NCBI RefSeq assembly: GCF_007992215.1 | Contig: NZ_BJZV01000018.1 | Span: 28,422-92,421 of the forward strand | DNA: 64,000 nt | Direction of reading: 5' to 3' | Source of the DNA: Methylobacterium gnaphalii | GTDB lineage: Bacteria; Pseudomonadota; Alphaproteobacteria; Rhizobiales; Beijerinckiaceae | Shown: piece by piece, positions 46,937-55,117 of the stretch | How the letters are laid out: every line of letters begins with the position of its first letter | How positions within the stretch are numbered: the first letter of the stretch is position 1 | Made by a program: the position numbers and the translations under genes | The notes under the pieces: model-generated | Databases searched by the model: none | The model's input: only the letters and a program-made list of their open reading frames with translations | What the model was told of the DNA's origin: nothing

Positions 46937-48046
46937 ATGAGTGAGACGACAGGTTCGCGCCGCAAGGTTCGCTACGCGGTGGTTGGCGGCGGCTGGATCT
47001 CCCAGGCCGCCTTCATGCCGGCCGTGGCGCAGACGGGCAATTCCGAGATCACCGCGCTGATCACCGGTGACCCGGAGAAGGCCGCCGCTCTCGGCGCCGA
47101 GTACGGTCTCCAGACCTTCTCGTATGGCGAGTACGCCCAGGCGCTCCAGGCCAACCTTTTCGACGCGGTCTACCTCGCTCTTCCCAACGGCATGCACCGC
47201 GACTTCGCCGTGCCCGCCCTGGAGGCCGGCCGGCACGTGCTTCTCGAAAAGCCGATGGCGACGAGCGTCGCGGAGTGCGAGGCGATCATCGCGGCGGCTC
47301 AACGGGCCAACGCGCGGCTGATGATCGCCTACCGCCTGCATTTCGAGCCCGCCACGCTCGACGCGATCGAGCGTGTGCGGCGGGGTGAGATCGGCGATCC
47401 CCGCCTGTTCAGCGCCGTGTTCTGCCAGCACGTAGCGCCCGACAATCACCGCGCCAAACAGGGCTACTGGGCCGGTCCCGTCCCCGACATGGGCACCTAT
47501 CCCATCAATGCCGCCCGCAACCTGTTCGGCGACGAGCCCATCTCCGTCGGCGCACGCGGCGTGCGTCGGCCTGACAGCCCCTACGATTGCGACGAAACGG
47601 TTGCGGTCACGCTGGTCTTCCCGGACGAGCGCATCGCGCAGTTCACGGTCTCCTACGCCACTGACCCGGTCAACGAGTACCGGATCGCCGGCACCAAGGG
47701 CGACCTCCGTCTCTCGCCCGGCTTCGGGTTCGGCACGGCGTTGAAGGGGACGCTCACAGTCGGTGGCGAGACCACGGCGCTGGATTATCCGAGCGTCGAT
47801 CAGTTCGGAGCCGAGACGCGATACTTCTCGGATTGCATCCTCGACGACCGCGCGCCAGAGCCGGATGGCGAGGAGGGCCTCGCCGATGTCCGCATCCTCG
47901 TCGCGATCGAGCGGGCGCTCGAGACGGGCCTGATGCAGGATCTTGCGCCCATGCAGCGGCGCACCAGGCCCGACGCCTCCCAGGTCATCGAACTTCCCGA
48001 GATCGAACCGCCCGAGCTGGTCAACGCGGCCGAGCCGGGCGGCTAG
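46937..48046 (+). CDS. Gfo/Idh/MocA family oxidoreductase
   Basis: A 369-residue two-domain dehydrogenase: an N-terminal NAD(P)-binding Rossmann fold (RYAVVGGGWISQAAFMPA) with EKPMATSVAECEAI near residue 95, and a C-terminal substrate domain with GPVPDMGTYPINAARNLFG near 183. The substrate is probably a sugar or polyol, but none can be assigned. It follows cysI by 59 bases. Its link to sulfur metabolism is only positional. Confidence 0.85.
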   Translation: MSETTGSRRKVRYAVVGGGWISQAAFMPAVAQTGNSEITALITGDPEKAAALGAEYGLQTFSYGEYAQALQANLFDAVYLALPNGMHRDFAVPALEAGRHVLLEKPMATSVAECEAIIAAAQRANARLMIAYRLHFEPATLDAIERVRRGEIGDPRLFSAVFCQHVAPDNHRAKQGYWAGPVPDMGTYPINAARNLFGDEPISVGARGVRRPDSPYDCDETVAVTLVFPDERIAQFTVSYATDPVNEYRIAGTKGDLRLSPGFGFGTALKGTLTVGGETTALDYPSVDQFGAETRYFSDCILDDRAPEPDGEEGLADVRILVAIERALETGLMQDLAPMQRRTRPDASQVIELPEIEPPELVNAAEPGG

Positions 48047-48049
48047 ATT

Positions 48050-49783
48050 TCAGAGCCGGTACGCCGTGCGGCAGGCGCCCCAATGGCGGTTGCCGATGCG
48101 GATGGGGGCATCGATTTCGAGCACGACGATGGTCTGCGCGCCCATCTGGCGGCGATAGACCTGGACCATTGCCGGCCGCGTCGAGCGCGCGGCGGTGATG
48201 CCGGTGCGGTCGTCGAAGATGCGCAGATTGCGCGAATTTGCATGGTTCCAGGCCGGATCGTCCGGGCGCTGCGATTTGGAATAGGTCGCATTGTGATACG
48301 GCAGGAAGCCGTTGCGATCGGTGACGATACAGAACAGCATCCGCTTGTCGTGGCCGAGTTCCGGCTCCAGCAGCGGCGCCAACAGCCTTGCCAGGGCTTG
48401 CGCGGAGCGCGTCATGAATTGCGGCGGATTCGATCCCGCGATGCGCTGATAGTCCGTATCGAACAGGGCGGCCTCCGACAGGCGGCTCGCGGCGATCTCG
48501 GTCTCCATCAGCCGTGCCGCCTCTTGAGCGAGGCGCTGAGCCTTGCCGACCAGCGGAGCGTGCTCGTCGCGGACGGCCGCAAGCTTTGCCATCAGACGGC
48601 TCTGCACGATCGGCTCGATGGCGCCGAAGGCGCAATGCAGGCCCATCTCGCTCACGGCAACGACCTGCGCCGGTACGGAGCTGATCCCCTCGATGTCGAG
48701 CGAGGTCTGCAGACCGGCCGAGACCGGCGCCCCCTCCGGCGCGGCAAGCAGCACGCCGCCTTCGCTGAGGTCGACGGTGCGGGTGGTGCGACCATTCGCG
48801 AACCGCACCGCCAGATCGATCGGGTATCGGTCGAACCGGCGGAGGTCGCCGATCTCGCTCGCACGGATCACCGTCACGAAGCGCCGTCTGAGGTCTGATG
48901 CCTGCTCGGCCGCCGCTGCGGCCGCCGCCTCCATGCCTTCGGCCTGAGCGTCCAGATCGAGCGCCGCCGCTCCTGCCGATCCCGCATCCGCATCGACCGT
49001 CGAGACGAGAGTCGAGGCCCGCCCCGATTCACCGACGATATCCGTGACGGTCCGCACCTGCACCTCGGCGATGTCCCGCAGCGTGGCGAAGGAGGGCCGC
49101 ACGGATTCGATGGCGCCGGCGGCTGCCTCGATCGCCACTGCAGAGGCGGATGCGCCGTCGCGCAGGCGCATCACCCGGGCGCGCACGTCGTCGGCCGCGC
49201 GTGCGGTCTGGACCGACAGCGCCTTCACCTCGTTGGCGACCACGGCGAAGCCGCGCCCGGCCTCGCCAGCCCGCGCCGCCTCGATCGTCGCATTGAGCGC
49301 CAGAAGATTGGTCTGCCGCGCCACGGCCGAGATCGTGTCGACGATGCCCGCGATCTCGTCGCCGGCCTCCGCCAGCGCCGCGATCAGGGCGCGAGCTTCG
49401 ACGCCGCGATCGCCGGCCTGGTCGAGGTAGCTGCCGGCCTGGTCGATGGCGGAGCGCGTCTGGCCGGCAAGCGCCGAGAGGCCGCCGGATTTCTCCGCGA
49501 GCCCGGCCGTCGCCGCTGCGGCCTCGCGCGCGGCGCGGGTCAGCGCGTCCATCTGCGCACGGATGCCGGAGAGGCCGGCCTACATCAGCGCCACTTCGGA
49601 GCGCGCCGTGGCGATCGAGCCGCTGACGCCGGCAATCGCGGAGGAGACGTCCTCCTCGATCGCATCGAGGACGTCGCTGCGCGGCGCCTGAGCGACGATC
49701 GCCGGGGGTGGCTCGGGCATCGCGGCGGGTGCCGGCGTGTCCGTCACCTGAGCTGGGGCCAACTGTTTGCGAAGGAAGCGCAT
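48050..49783 (-). pseudogene. Chemoreceptor-like MCP/PilZ protein, interrupted by an in-frame TAG
   Basis: Reading the minus strand from an ATG at 49783, the frame is open to a TAG at 49580-49582 and then continues in the same frame to 48050. Ignoring the TAG the product would be about 577 residues. The part after it has a methyl-accepting-type cytoplasmic signalling domain ([43 protein letters not shown], split here by Ala/Ile runs), a PilZ-like domain around [17 protein letters not shown], and a C-terminal domain with [10 protein letters not shown] and GNRHWGACR. No membrane segment is seen. The break may be a true mutation (for example CAG to TAG), a sequence error, or amber suppression; the part after it could also restart at the ATG at 49552. 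Confidence 0.7.
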
Positions 49784-49811
49784 TCGGCTAGAATTAACGC
49801 TCTTGCCTACC

Positions 49812-49957
49812 ATTGGGTTAAACGCGCCGAAGCCGCCGCACTTCGGGTGCCATCCATCACGGTCTCATTGGGTCGAAAGGTCGAAAACCGTACGACTCTG
49901 TGATGCCGCGGCACCGATCGGGCGTCGCGACGTTGGACTAGATGATTTTGACCCAAT
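49812..49957. promoter_or_regulatory. Three copies of ATTGGGTYRAAA beside the TetR gene
   Basis: ATTGGGTTAAA lies at 49812-49822, ATTGGGTCGAAA at 49867-49878, and the inverted TTTTGACCCAAT at 49946-49957. All three fall between the MCP-like gene start and the tetR start, so they are good candidates for operator sites of the adjacent TetR regulator. The spacing of the first two is 55 bases. Confidence 0.5.
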
Positions 49958-49982
49958 CCACACCGGTCCCTAAGCTCGACAG

Positions 49983-50606
49983 ATGAGTGCCATCGCCGAT
50001 CCGATCAATCTGCATGTCGAGGAGAGCGCGCCGACTACACGCTGCCGCATCCTCGCGACGGCGGAACGGTCGTTTCGTGAGATCGGCTACCAGAAGACCA
50101 CCGTCGCCGACATCGCCAAGACGCTCAAGATGAGCCCGGCCAACGTCTATCGCTTCTTCGACTCGAAGAAGGCGATCAACGAGGCTGTCGTCGAGCGGTT
50201 GACCCGTGAGGTCGAGGCCCTGATCCGCGAGATCGCGCAGGCACCCGGGCTGAGCGCGGGCGAGCGGCTCGCCGAGATGATCACCGCCCTGCACCAGGAT
50301 TGCCTGGAACGGTGCGAGGCTTTCCCGCGCATGCACGAGATGATCGAGGCGGCGATGACCGAGAGCTGGGCGGTCTGCCGCCAGCACATCGATCTCATCG
50401 TCACCGTCTTCGAGCAGGTCATCGCCGAGGGCGTGAGCCGGGGTGAGTTCGACGTGCCCGACACGCGCATCGCCGCGTCCTGCGTCCACGCGGCCGTGGT
50501 GCGCTACTGCCATCCGGTGCTCGTGAGCACCTGCCCCGACGCGCCGGTGCCGCCGCTGGACGCGATGATCGCCTTCCTGCTCAAGGGACTGGCCCCGGCC
50601 CGCTGA
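49983..50606 (+). CDS. TetR-family transcriptional regulator
   Basis: A 207-residue TetR protein. The N-terminal HTH is TTVADIAKTLKMSPANVYRFF at about residues 40-60 with the usual YRFFDSKKAI recognition end, and the C-terminal part is a helical ligand/dimer domain with two Cys. Its effector is unknown. It is divergent from the interrupted chemoreceptor gene, across a gap with three copies of a 12-base motif, and converges with the Ppx gene 8 bases after it. Confidence 0.88.
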   Translation: MSAIADPINLHVEESAPTTRCRILATAERSFREIGYQKTTVADIAKTLKMSPANVYRFFDSKKAINEAVVERLTREVEALIREIAQAPGLSAGERLAEMITALHQDCLERCEAFPRMHEMIEAAMTESWAVCRQHIDLIVTVFEQVIAEGVSRGEFDVPDTRIAASCVHAAVVRYCHPVLVSTCPDAPVPPLDAMIAFLLKGLAPAR

Positions 50607-50613
50607 CGGGGGT

Positions 50614-51768
50614 TCAGCGCCCCTGCCGCCAGACTCCGTCCTCGCGCATCATGTTCATGAGGAGCCCTTCGCGCAGGCCCCGATCGGCGATGCGCAGGCG
50701 CTCGGAGGGAAACACCCGCCGGATCGCCTCCAGGATCGCGCAGCCGGCGAGCACGAGGTCTGCCCTGTCGCGGCCGATGCAGGGATTGTCGGCGCGCTGG
50801 TCGAGGCGGGTATCCAGGAGATCCTCGATCGCCTCCATGACCTCGGCATCGGTCATCCAGAGCCCATCGACCCGGCGCCGCTCGTAGCGGACGAGGCGCA
50901 GGTGCATCGCGGCGAGCGTGGTCACCGTCCCGGACGTGCCGAGCAGATGAAAATAGGGTGCTGTTGCGGCCGCCGCGGCCCGGATCGCGAATGGCGCGAG
51001 CAGGTCGCCGACCTCCTCGACCATGCCCTCGAACATCATCCGGGTGACTTCGGAGCCGCCGTGCTTCTCGGCGAGGGTTACGACGCCCACGGGGAGTGAG
51101 TCCCAGGCCCGGATGCGCAGCGTCGGGTCCGTCGACGGATTGGTCGCCGCGCCATCGAGCCAGGCAATCTCGGTGGAGCCGCCGCCGATGTCGAAGATCA
51201 CCACAGATTCGGCGGCTGGGTCGGCGAGCGCAGCGCATCCGGTCACGGCGAGATAGGCCTCGGTCTGCCGGTCCACGATTTCGAGATCGAGTCCGACCTC
51301 GCGGCGCACCTGCTCCACGAACTCGGCGCCGTTCACGGCGAGCCGGCAGGCCTCGGTGGCGATCACCTTGGAGCGGACGACGCTGCGGTTCTCCATCTTC
51401 GACCGGCAGATGCGCAGGGCCTCGATGGTCCGCTCGATGGCGGCCGCGCTGAGCCGGTCGGAGGCGCTCAGGCCCTCGCCGAGCCGCACGATGCGCGAGA
51501 AGGCATCGACGACACGAAAGCCGTGCGAGGCCGGCTCCGCGATCAGCAGCCGGCAATTGTTGGTGCCGAGATCGAGCGCCGCATAGGCGTTGCGCCGCCC
51601 GTAGCGTGAGGGCGCCCCGCGGTGCCCGTAGCCGGGCGCACCGACGTGCCGCAGGTTGCCCGACGTGAAGGGGACGCCCGCGCGTGGGATCGGCGACCCC
51701 GCGGCGGAATGGGTCGTCGCGACGGCCGATCCGCTGGCCTGGTCGGCCGCGGTGCTCTCATCCCTCAT
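50614..51768 (-). CDS. ppx: Ppx/GppA family phosphatase
   Basis: The 384-residue protein belongs to the exopolyphosphatase/guanosine pentaphosphatase family. ALDLGTNNCRLLIA near 65 and FDIGGGSTEIAW near 195 are the two phosphate-binding loops of the ASKHA fold, and LGTSGTVTTLA follows. It lacks the C-terminal HD domain of E. coli Ppx. An N-terminal extension of about 60 residues is basic, Ala/Ser-rich and possibly disordered, so the true start may be later. Whether it prefers polyphosphate or pppGpp cannot be read from the sequence. Confidence 0.85.
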   Translation of the reverse strand: MRDESTAADQASGSAVATTHSAAGSPIPRAGVPFTSGNLRHVGAPGYGHRGAPSRYGRRNAYAALDLGTNNCRLLIAEPASHGFRVVDAFSRIVRLGEGLSASDRLSAAAIERTIEALRICRSKMENRSVVRSKVIATEACRLAVNGAEFVEQVRREVGLDLEIVDRQTEAYLAVTGCAALADPAAESVVIFDIGGGSTEIAWLDGAATNPSTDPTLRIRAWDSLPVGVVTLAEKHGGSEVTRMMFEGMVEEVGDLLAPFAIRAAAAATAPYFHLLGTSGTVTTLAAMHLRLVRYERRRVDGLWMTDAEVMEAIEDLLDTRLDQRADNPCIGRDRADLVLAGCAILEAIRRVFPSERLRIADRGLREGLLMNMMREDGVWRQGR

Positions 51769-51904
51769 CGGCAACGCCGGTTCCTCAAGGTCGCGGCTGT
51801 ATGGGACAGCCGGCCATCACTTGGCCATGACGCTACAGGCGTTGCCAGGAAACGCAAAGGCTCCTTCACACGCCGTCGACCACGAAGCGTGGCCGCAGCG
51901 GTAT

Positions 51905-52414
51905 TCAGGCCAGTGCCTTGGCCGCGCTATTGGCCCTCGGCACCGGCCGGAGCAGGCTCTTGACCTGCGAGAAGGGCCGCGGCCGATTGATCACCTCGTC
52001 GAGGCGCGACCACAGCGTCTTCGGCGAGAAGGGCTTCGCGATGATCTCGTTGACGCCGAGCGAGATGGCACGGTCGACGACGTTGCGCCGCGGCTGGGCC
52101 AGCATCAGGATGATCGGCACGGTGGGCGACGGCGACGTCATCGGCGTGCGGGCGAGCCGGATGAATTCCTCGCCCGACAGGATGCCGAGATCCCAGTCAA
52201 GGATGGTCAGGTCCGGCTTGCTCTCGGCGAGCACGCCGAGCGCCTCCGCCCCGTCGGGCGCTTCCAGCACGCGCTTGATGCCGACGCGCAGAAGCATGTC
52301 GCGCACGGTGCGGCGGATATAGAGGCTTTCATCCACCACGAGGGCGGAGAGATCCGGGAATGTCGGGGTCGCGATCACGGACGCGATCCTGGGCGAAATG
52401 ACGTCAAACCCCAC
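51905..52414 (-). CDS. Single-domain response regulator (receiver only)
   Basis: A 169-residue protein that is essentially one receiver domain (residues about 20-140) with no output domain. The phosphorylation Asp is in LTILDWDLGILSG and the acidic pair is VVDESL near the start. The Thr/Ser and Lys positions are replaced or shifted (LMLAQ, IAKPFSP). The start is a GTG at 52414, preceded by GGGGCTAGG. There is no kinase gene next to it. It may act in a branched or phosphorelay pathway. Confidence 0.82.
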   Translation of the reverse strand: MGFDVISPRIASVIATPTFPDLSALVVDESLYIRRTVRDMLLRVGIKRVLEAPDGAEALGVLAESKPDLTILDWDLGILSGEEFIRLARTPMTSPSPTVPIILMLAQPRRNVVDRAISLGVNEIIAKPFSPKTLWSRLDEVINRPRPFSQVKSLLRPVPRANSAAKALA

Positions 52415-52723
52415 CCTAGCCCCGCGGTGGTTTGCACTTTCCTAACTGCGACCGAATGGCCAACGGCCAGTGTTGTGCAGGAAAGCGGACAGGCCCGGTG
52501 GCGTTAGATTGCAACGTCTACGCATTTCACCCACGAAAATCGTTTGAATGGAGCGATCCGTTAACAGAAGGTCCTTGCGGCGCAGCCGGGATTGCGTCAG
52601 GACTGAGGCGTTGCTGTCGGTTGCCGCGGCCGATGGGGATGGTGGCGTGGGCGTGTCCTGTCCGGGACGGGATGCACACGAGTTTCAGCAAGATGGTCAG
52701 CGGTCGGGTTTTGCGAGCTTTCT
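52415..52723. other. Gap with the leader of the cold-shock gene
   Basis: 309 bases divide the receiver gene (leftward) from the cold-shock gene (rightward). Long 5' leaders are usual for cspA-type genes, whose structure affects cold induction, so part of this may be transcribed leader. No clear cold-box or -35/-10 was confirmed by eye. Confidence 0.35.
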
Positions 52724-53482
52724 ATGGGACGTGGTCGTGATTTTCGGGGGTCGCCCAAGCGCGGCTTCGATGAGGGCGGAGCGGAGCCGCGTTGGCCCGA
52801 CCAGCTGCCCCCCAGCAGTGGCGGATATGGTGGCGGTGGTTTCGGTGGCGGCGGCGGATTCGACCGCGGCCCGTCCCGTGGGGCTGCCCCCGCGGCTGCT
52901 CCGACGGGACCGGAGCGTGACGCGACGGTCAAGTGGTTCAACAAGGAGAAGGGCTTCGGCTTCGTCGAGCTCGGTGACGGCTCGGGCGATGCCTTCCTTC
53001 ACATCCGCGCCGTCGAGGCCGCCGGCCACGACGATCTGATGCCCGGCACCCGCCTGACGGTTCAGACCGCGCAGGGCCAGAAGGGTCCCCAGGTCACGGC
53101 CGTAACCAGCGTCGACACCTCGACGGCGGAAGCTGCTCCCCCGCGCCGTGAGGCTCGTCCGGCCGGCCGCTTCGGCGGCGGCGACCGCTTCGGTGGTGGT
53201 GGCGGCTACGGCGGCGGTGGCGATCGCTTCGGCGGTGGTGGCGGCGGCGGGCGTTTCGCCAGCGGCCCCTCGATCGAGATGACCGGCACCGTGAAGTGGT
53301 ACGACCCGGCCAAGGGCTTCGGCTTCGTCTCCGTCAACGACGGCGGCAAGGACGTATTCGTGCACCGCTCCGCGCTGTCGCGCGCCGGTCTCGACTCCCT
53401 CGCCGAGGGCCAGACGGTCACGCTCGGCGTGGTCGAGGGCCAGAAGGGCCGCGAGGCCCAGAGCGTCAGCGTCGATTACTGA
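52724..53482 (+). CDS. Two-domain cold-shock protein with Gly-rich linkers
   Basis: A 252-residue protein with two cold-shock domains: residues about 66-130 (VKWFNKEKGFGFVE) and 185-250 (VKWYDPAKGFGFVS), both with the RNP1-type KGFGFV motif. A Gly-rich N-terminus (GGYGGGGFGGGGG) and a 45-residue Gly/Arg/Phe linker (GGDRFGGGGGYGGG) separate them. Alphaproteobacterial CspD-like proteins with two domains act in stationary phase, but most lack so long an RGG-like linker. It likely binds single-stranded RNA or DNA. A strong hairpin follows 24 bases after the stop. Confidence 0.9.
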   Translation: MGRGRDFRGSPKRGFDEGGAEPRWPDQLPPSSGGYGGGGFGGGGGFDRGPSRGAAPAAAPTGPERDATVKWFNKEKGFGFVELGDGSGDAFLHIRAVEAAGHDDLMPGTRLTVQTAQGQKGPQVTAVTSVDTSTAEAAPPRREARPAGRFGGGDRFGGGGGYGGGGDRFGGGGGGGRFASGPSIEMTGTVKWYDPAKGFGFVSVNDGGKDVFVHRSALSRAGLDSLAEGQTVTLGVVEGQKGREAQSVSVDY

Positions 53483-53506
53483 TCCGCTGTTCGGCTTCGA
53501 GAATCA

Positions 53507-53541
53507 GGGCGGCGGCCGCAATGCCGCCGCCCTCTTCGTTT
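53507..53541 (+). terminator. Rho-independent terminator of the cold-shock gene
   Basis: GGGCGGCGG (53507-53515) pairs perfectly with CCGCCGCCC (53524-53532) around a 8-base loop; the sequence after it is TCTTCGTTTG, T-rich but broken. It sits 24 bases after the stop. Confidence 0.65.
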
Positions 53542-53606
53542 GTGATCGCGGACAGACCGCATGAGGCCGCCGAGCCCGCCATGAGCGGTCGGCAGGAGCC
53601 CGTGCC

Positions 53607-53882
53607 TTGACCCCTCTCTGCCGAATTTTTCTCGGTCTGCCTCTCCTGATCTCGCCGCTCGGAAGTCTCGCCGTGCATGCGGAGGACTTCACCGGGTTCT
53701 ATGCCGGCGTGAATGCCGGATATGCCTTCGATCGCAATCGGCACGATGGAAGCGGCATGCAGGCCGGCCCAGGCCAAGCGACGAATGCCGAAGCACCAAA
53801 CGGTCTGCCTCCCAGCGCAGAGACGGCATCACGATCGTCGGCGATGCGAGGCTCGAACTCCATGTCGCCCGCGCGCCGCTGA
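53607..53882 (+). CDS. Short exported porin-like hypothetical
   Basis: A 91-residue protein with a signal peptide (MTPLCRIFLGLPLLISPLGSLAVHA) followed by EDFTGFYAGVNAGYAFDR, the opening strand of many outer-membrane beta-barrel proteins. It then stops after a short low-complexity tail instead of continuing as a barrel. The only start is TTG at 53607. It may be a decayed barrel gene or a small conserved protein of the same group. Function unknown. Confidence 0.5.
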   Translation: MTPLCRIFLGLPLLISPLGSLAVHAEDFTGFYAGVNAGYAFDRNRHDGSGMQAGPGQATNAEAPNGLPPSAETASRSSAMRGSNSMSPARR

Positions 53883-53921
53883 TACGATGTCCGCTCGATG
53901 AGTTCGTAGGCTCTGCCGTCT

Positions 53922-54006
53922 TTGCGAGTGTAGCGAAGTCATCCGGGCCGATGAGTTGGCGCCGCGGGTTTCTCGTGGATGGCTTCGGCTTCGCCTCGCA
54001 ATGACA
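53922..54006. repeat. Intergenic palindromic repeat (copy B)
   Basis: TTGCGAGTGTAGCGAAGTCATCC at the left and GGATGGCTTCGGCTTCGCCTCGCAA at the right form a long imperfect inverted repeat. (Segments are given in parts: arms start at 53923 and end at 54002.) It is the same element as at 14903-14980. Confidence 0.55.
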
Positions 54007-54076
54007 GCTGAAAGTCGCCGGACGGGACCAAGCTCATCGGTTGGAACCTGTTCGACGTGCCGGGGCACCGGGCAAG

Positions 54077-54109
54077 AAAAAAGGGCCGCCCGATGGGGGC
54101 GGCCCTTTT
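54077..54109 (-). terminator. Bidirectional terminator after rpsD
   Basis: GGGCCGCCC (54083-54091) pairs perfectly with GGGCGGCCC (54097-54105), with AAAAAA on the left (a U-run for leftward transcripts) and TTTT on the right. It lies 25 bases beyond the rpsD stop on the minus strand and also faces the repeat to its left. Confidence 0.85.
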
Positions 54110-54133
54110 CGTCTTCTGCTCTGACCGGAACGA

Positions 54134-54751
54134 TCAGCGCGAATAGAACTCGATCACGAGGTTCGGCTCCATCTGAACCGGGTACGGCACCTCGTTGAGC
54201 GCCGGGATCCGGGTTACGCGGGCCGTCATCTTGGCGTGATCCACCTCGATGTAGTCCGGCACGTCGCGCTCGGGGAGCTGCGAAGCCACCACGACGACTT
54301 CGAGCTGACGCGAGGCTTCCTTGATCTCGATCTGGTCGCCCGGCTTCACCTGGTAGCTCGGGATGTTGACCCGGCGACCGTTGACCTTGATGTGGCCGTG
54401 GTTGACGAACTGGCGCGCCGCGAACGGGGTCGCCACGAACTTCGAACGGTAGACCACGGCGTCGAGGCGACGCTCGAGCAGGCCGATCAGGTTCTCGCCG
54501 GAGTCGCCACGCAGGCGGATTGCCTCGGCGTAGTAACGGCGGAACTGCTTCTCGGTGATGTTGCCGTAATAGCCCTTGAGCTTCTGCTTGGCGCGCAGCT
54601 GCGTGCCGAAGTCGCTCATCTTGCCCTTGCGGCGCTGGCCGTGCTGGCCGGGGCCATACTCACGACGGTTGACCGGGCTCTTCGGACGGCCCCAGATGTT
54701 CTGGCCCATCCGGCGATCGAGTTTGTGCTTCGCCTCGATGCGTTTTGACAT
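54134..54751 (-). CDS. rpsD: 30S ribosomal protein S4
   Basis: The 205-residue S4 binds 16S rRNA first in 30S assembly. The N-terminal region has [20 protein letters not shown] and [15 protein letters not shown], the S4 RNA-binding domain lies at about 95-160 ([31 protein letters not shown], split), and [11 protein letters not shown] follows. It is complete. It has its own transcript: a terminator follows and the gap upstream holds no gene. Confidence 0.96.
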   Translation of the reverse strand: MSKRIEAKHKLDRRMGQNIWGRPKSPVNRREYGPGQHGQRRKGKMSDFGTQLRAKQKLKGYYGNITEKQFRRYYAEAIRLRGDSGENLIGLLERRLDAVVYRSKFVATPFAARQFVNHGHIKVNGRRVNIPSYQVKPGDQIEIKEASRQLEVVVVASQLPERDVPDYIEVDHAKMTARVTRIPALNEVPYPVQMEPNLVIEFYSR

Positions 54752-55117
54752 TCGCGGTTCCTCTCAAGAACGCTTGAGCTAGAGGAACGCGCCCTCCTCT
54801 CCCCCTGCATTGCGCGGGGACGACAGACCGGCCTTTGGCCGTTCGCGGGTGCGCTTGAAAACGTCACGGGGCCCCTGATCGGAGCCCCGCGAACCGCGCG
54901 TGCCTAGACGGAAAGCCGGCAGACGTCAATCAGCGTTGCCTGATCCGACGGATCCGAGGTCGAGTGACGCGCACTTTCGACCCGACCTCGCCCTAGACGC
55001 GTGGTCGCAAGTCTCGCGAGAGTGGGCTCTGTGCGCCGCAGCGCCAGAGAACGCCGCCCGGAGGCAATCGGGCGTGCCACGCGTTAGTCGTGCACCATCC
55101 ACCGTGCGGAGCGCGAG
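54752..55117. other. Gap between rpsD and the HWE kinase gene
   Basis: 366 bases in divergent orientation. It should contain the rpsD promoter (leftward) and that of the kinase (rightward). No gene, tRNA or clear RNA structure was recognised here. Confidence 0.4.
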
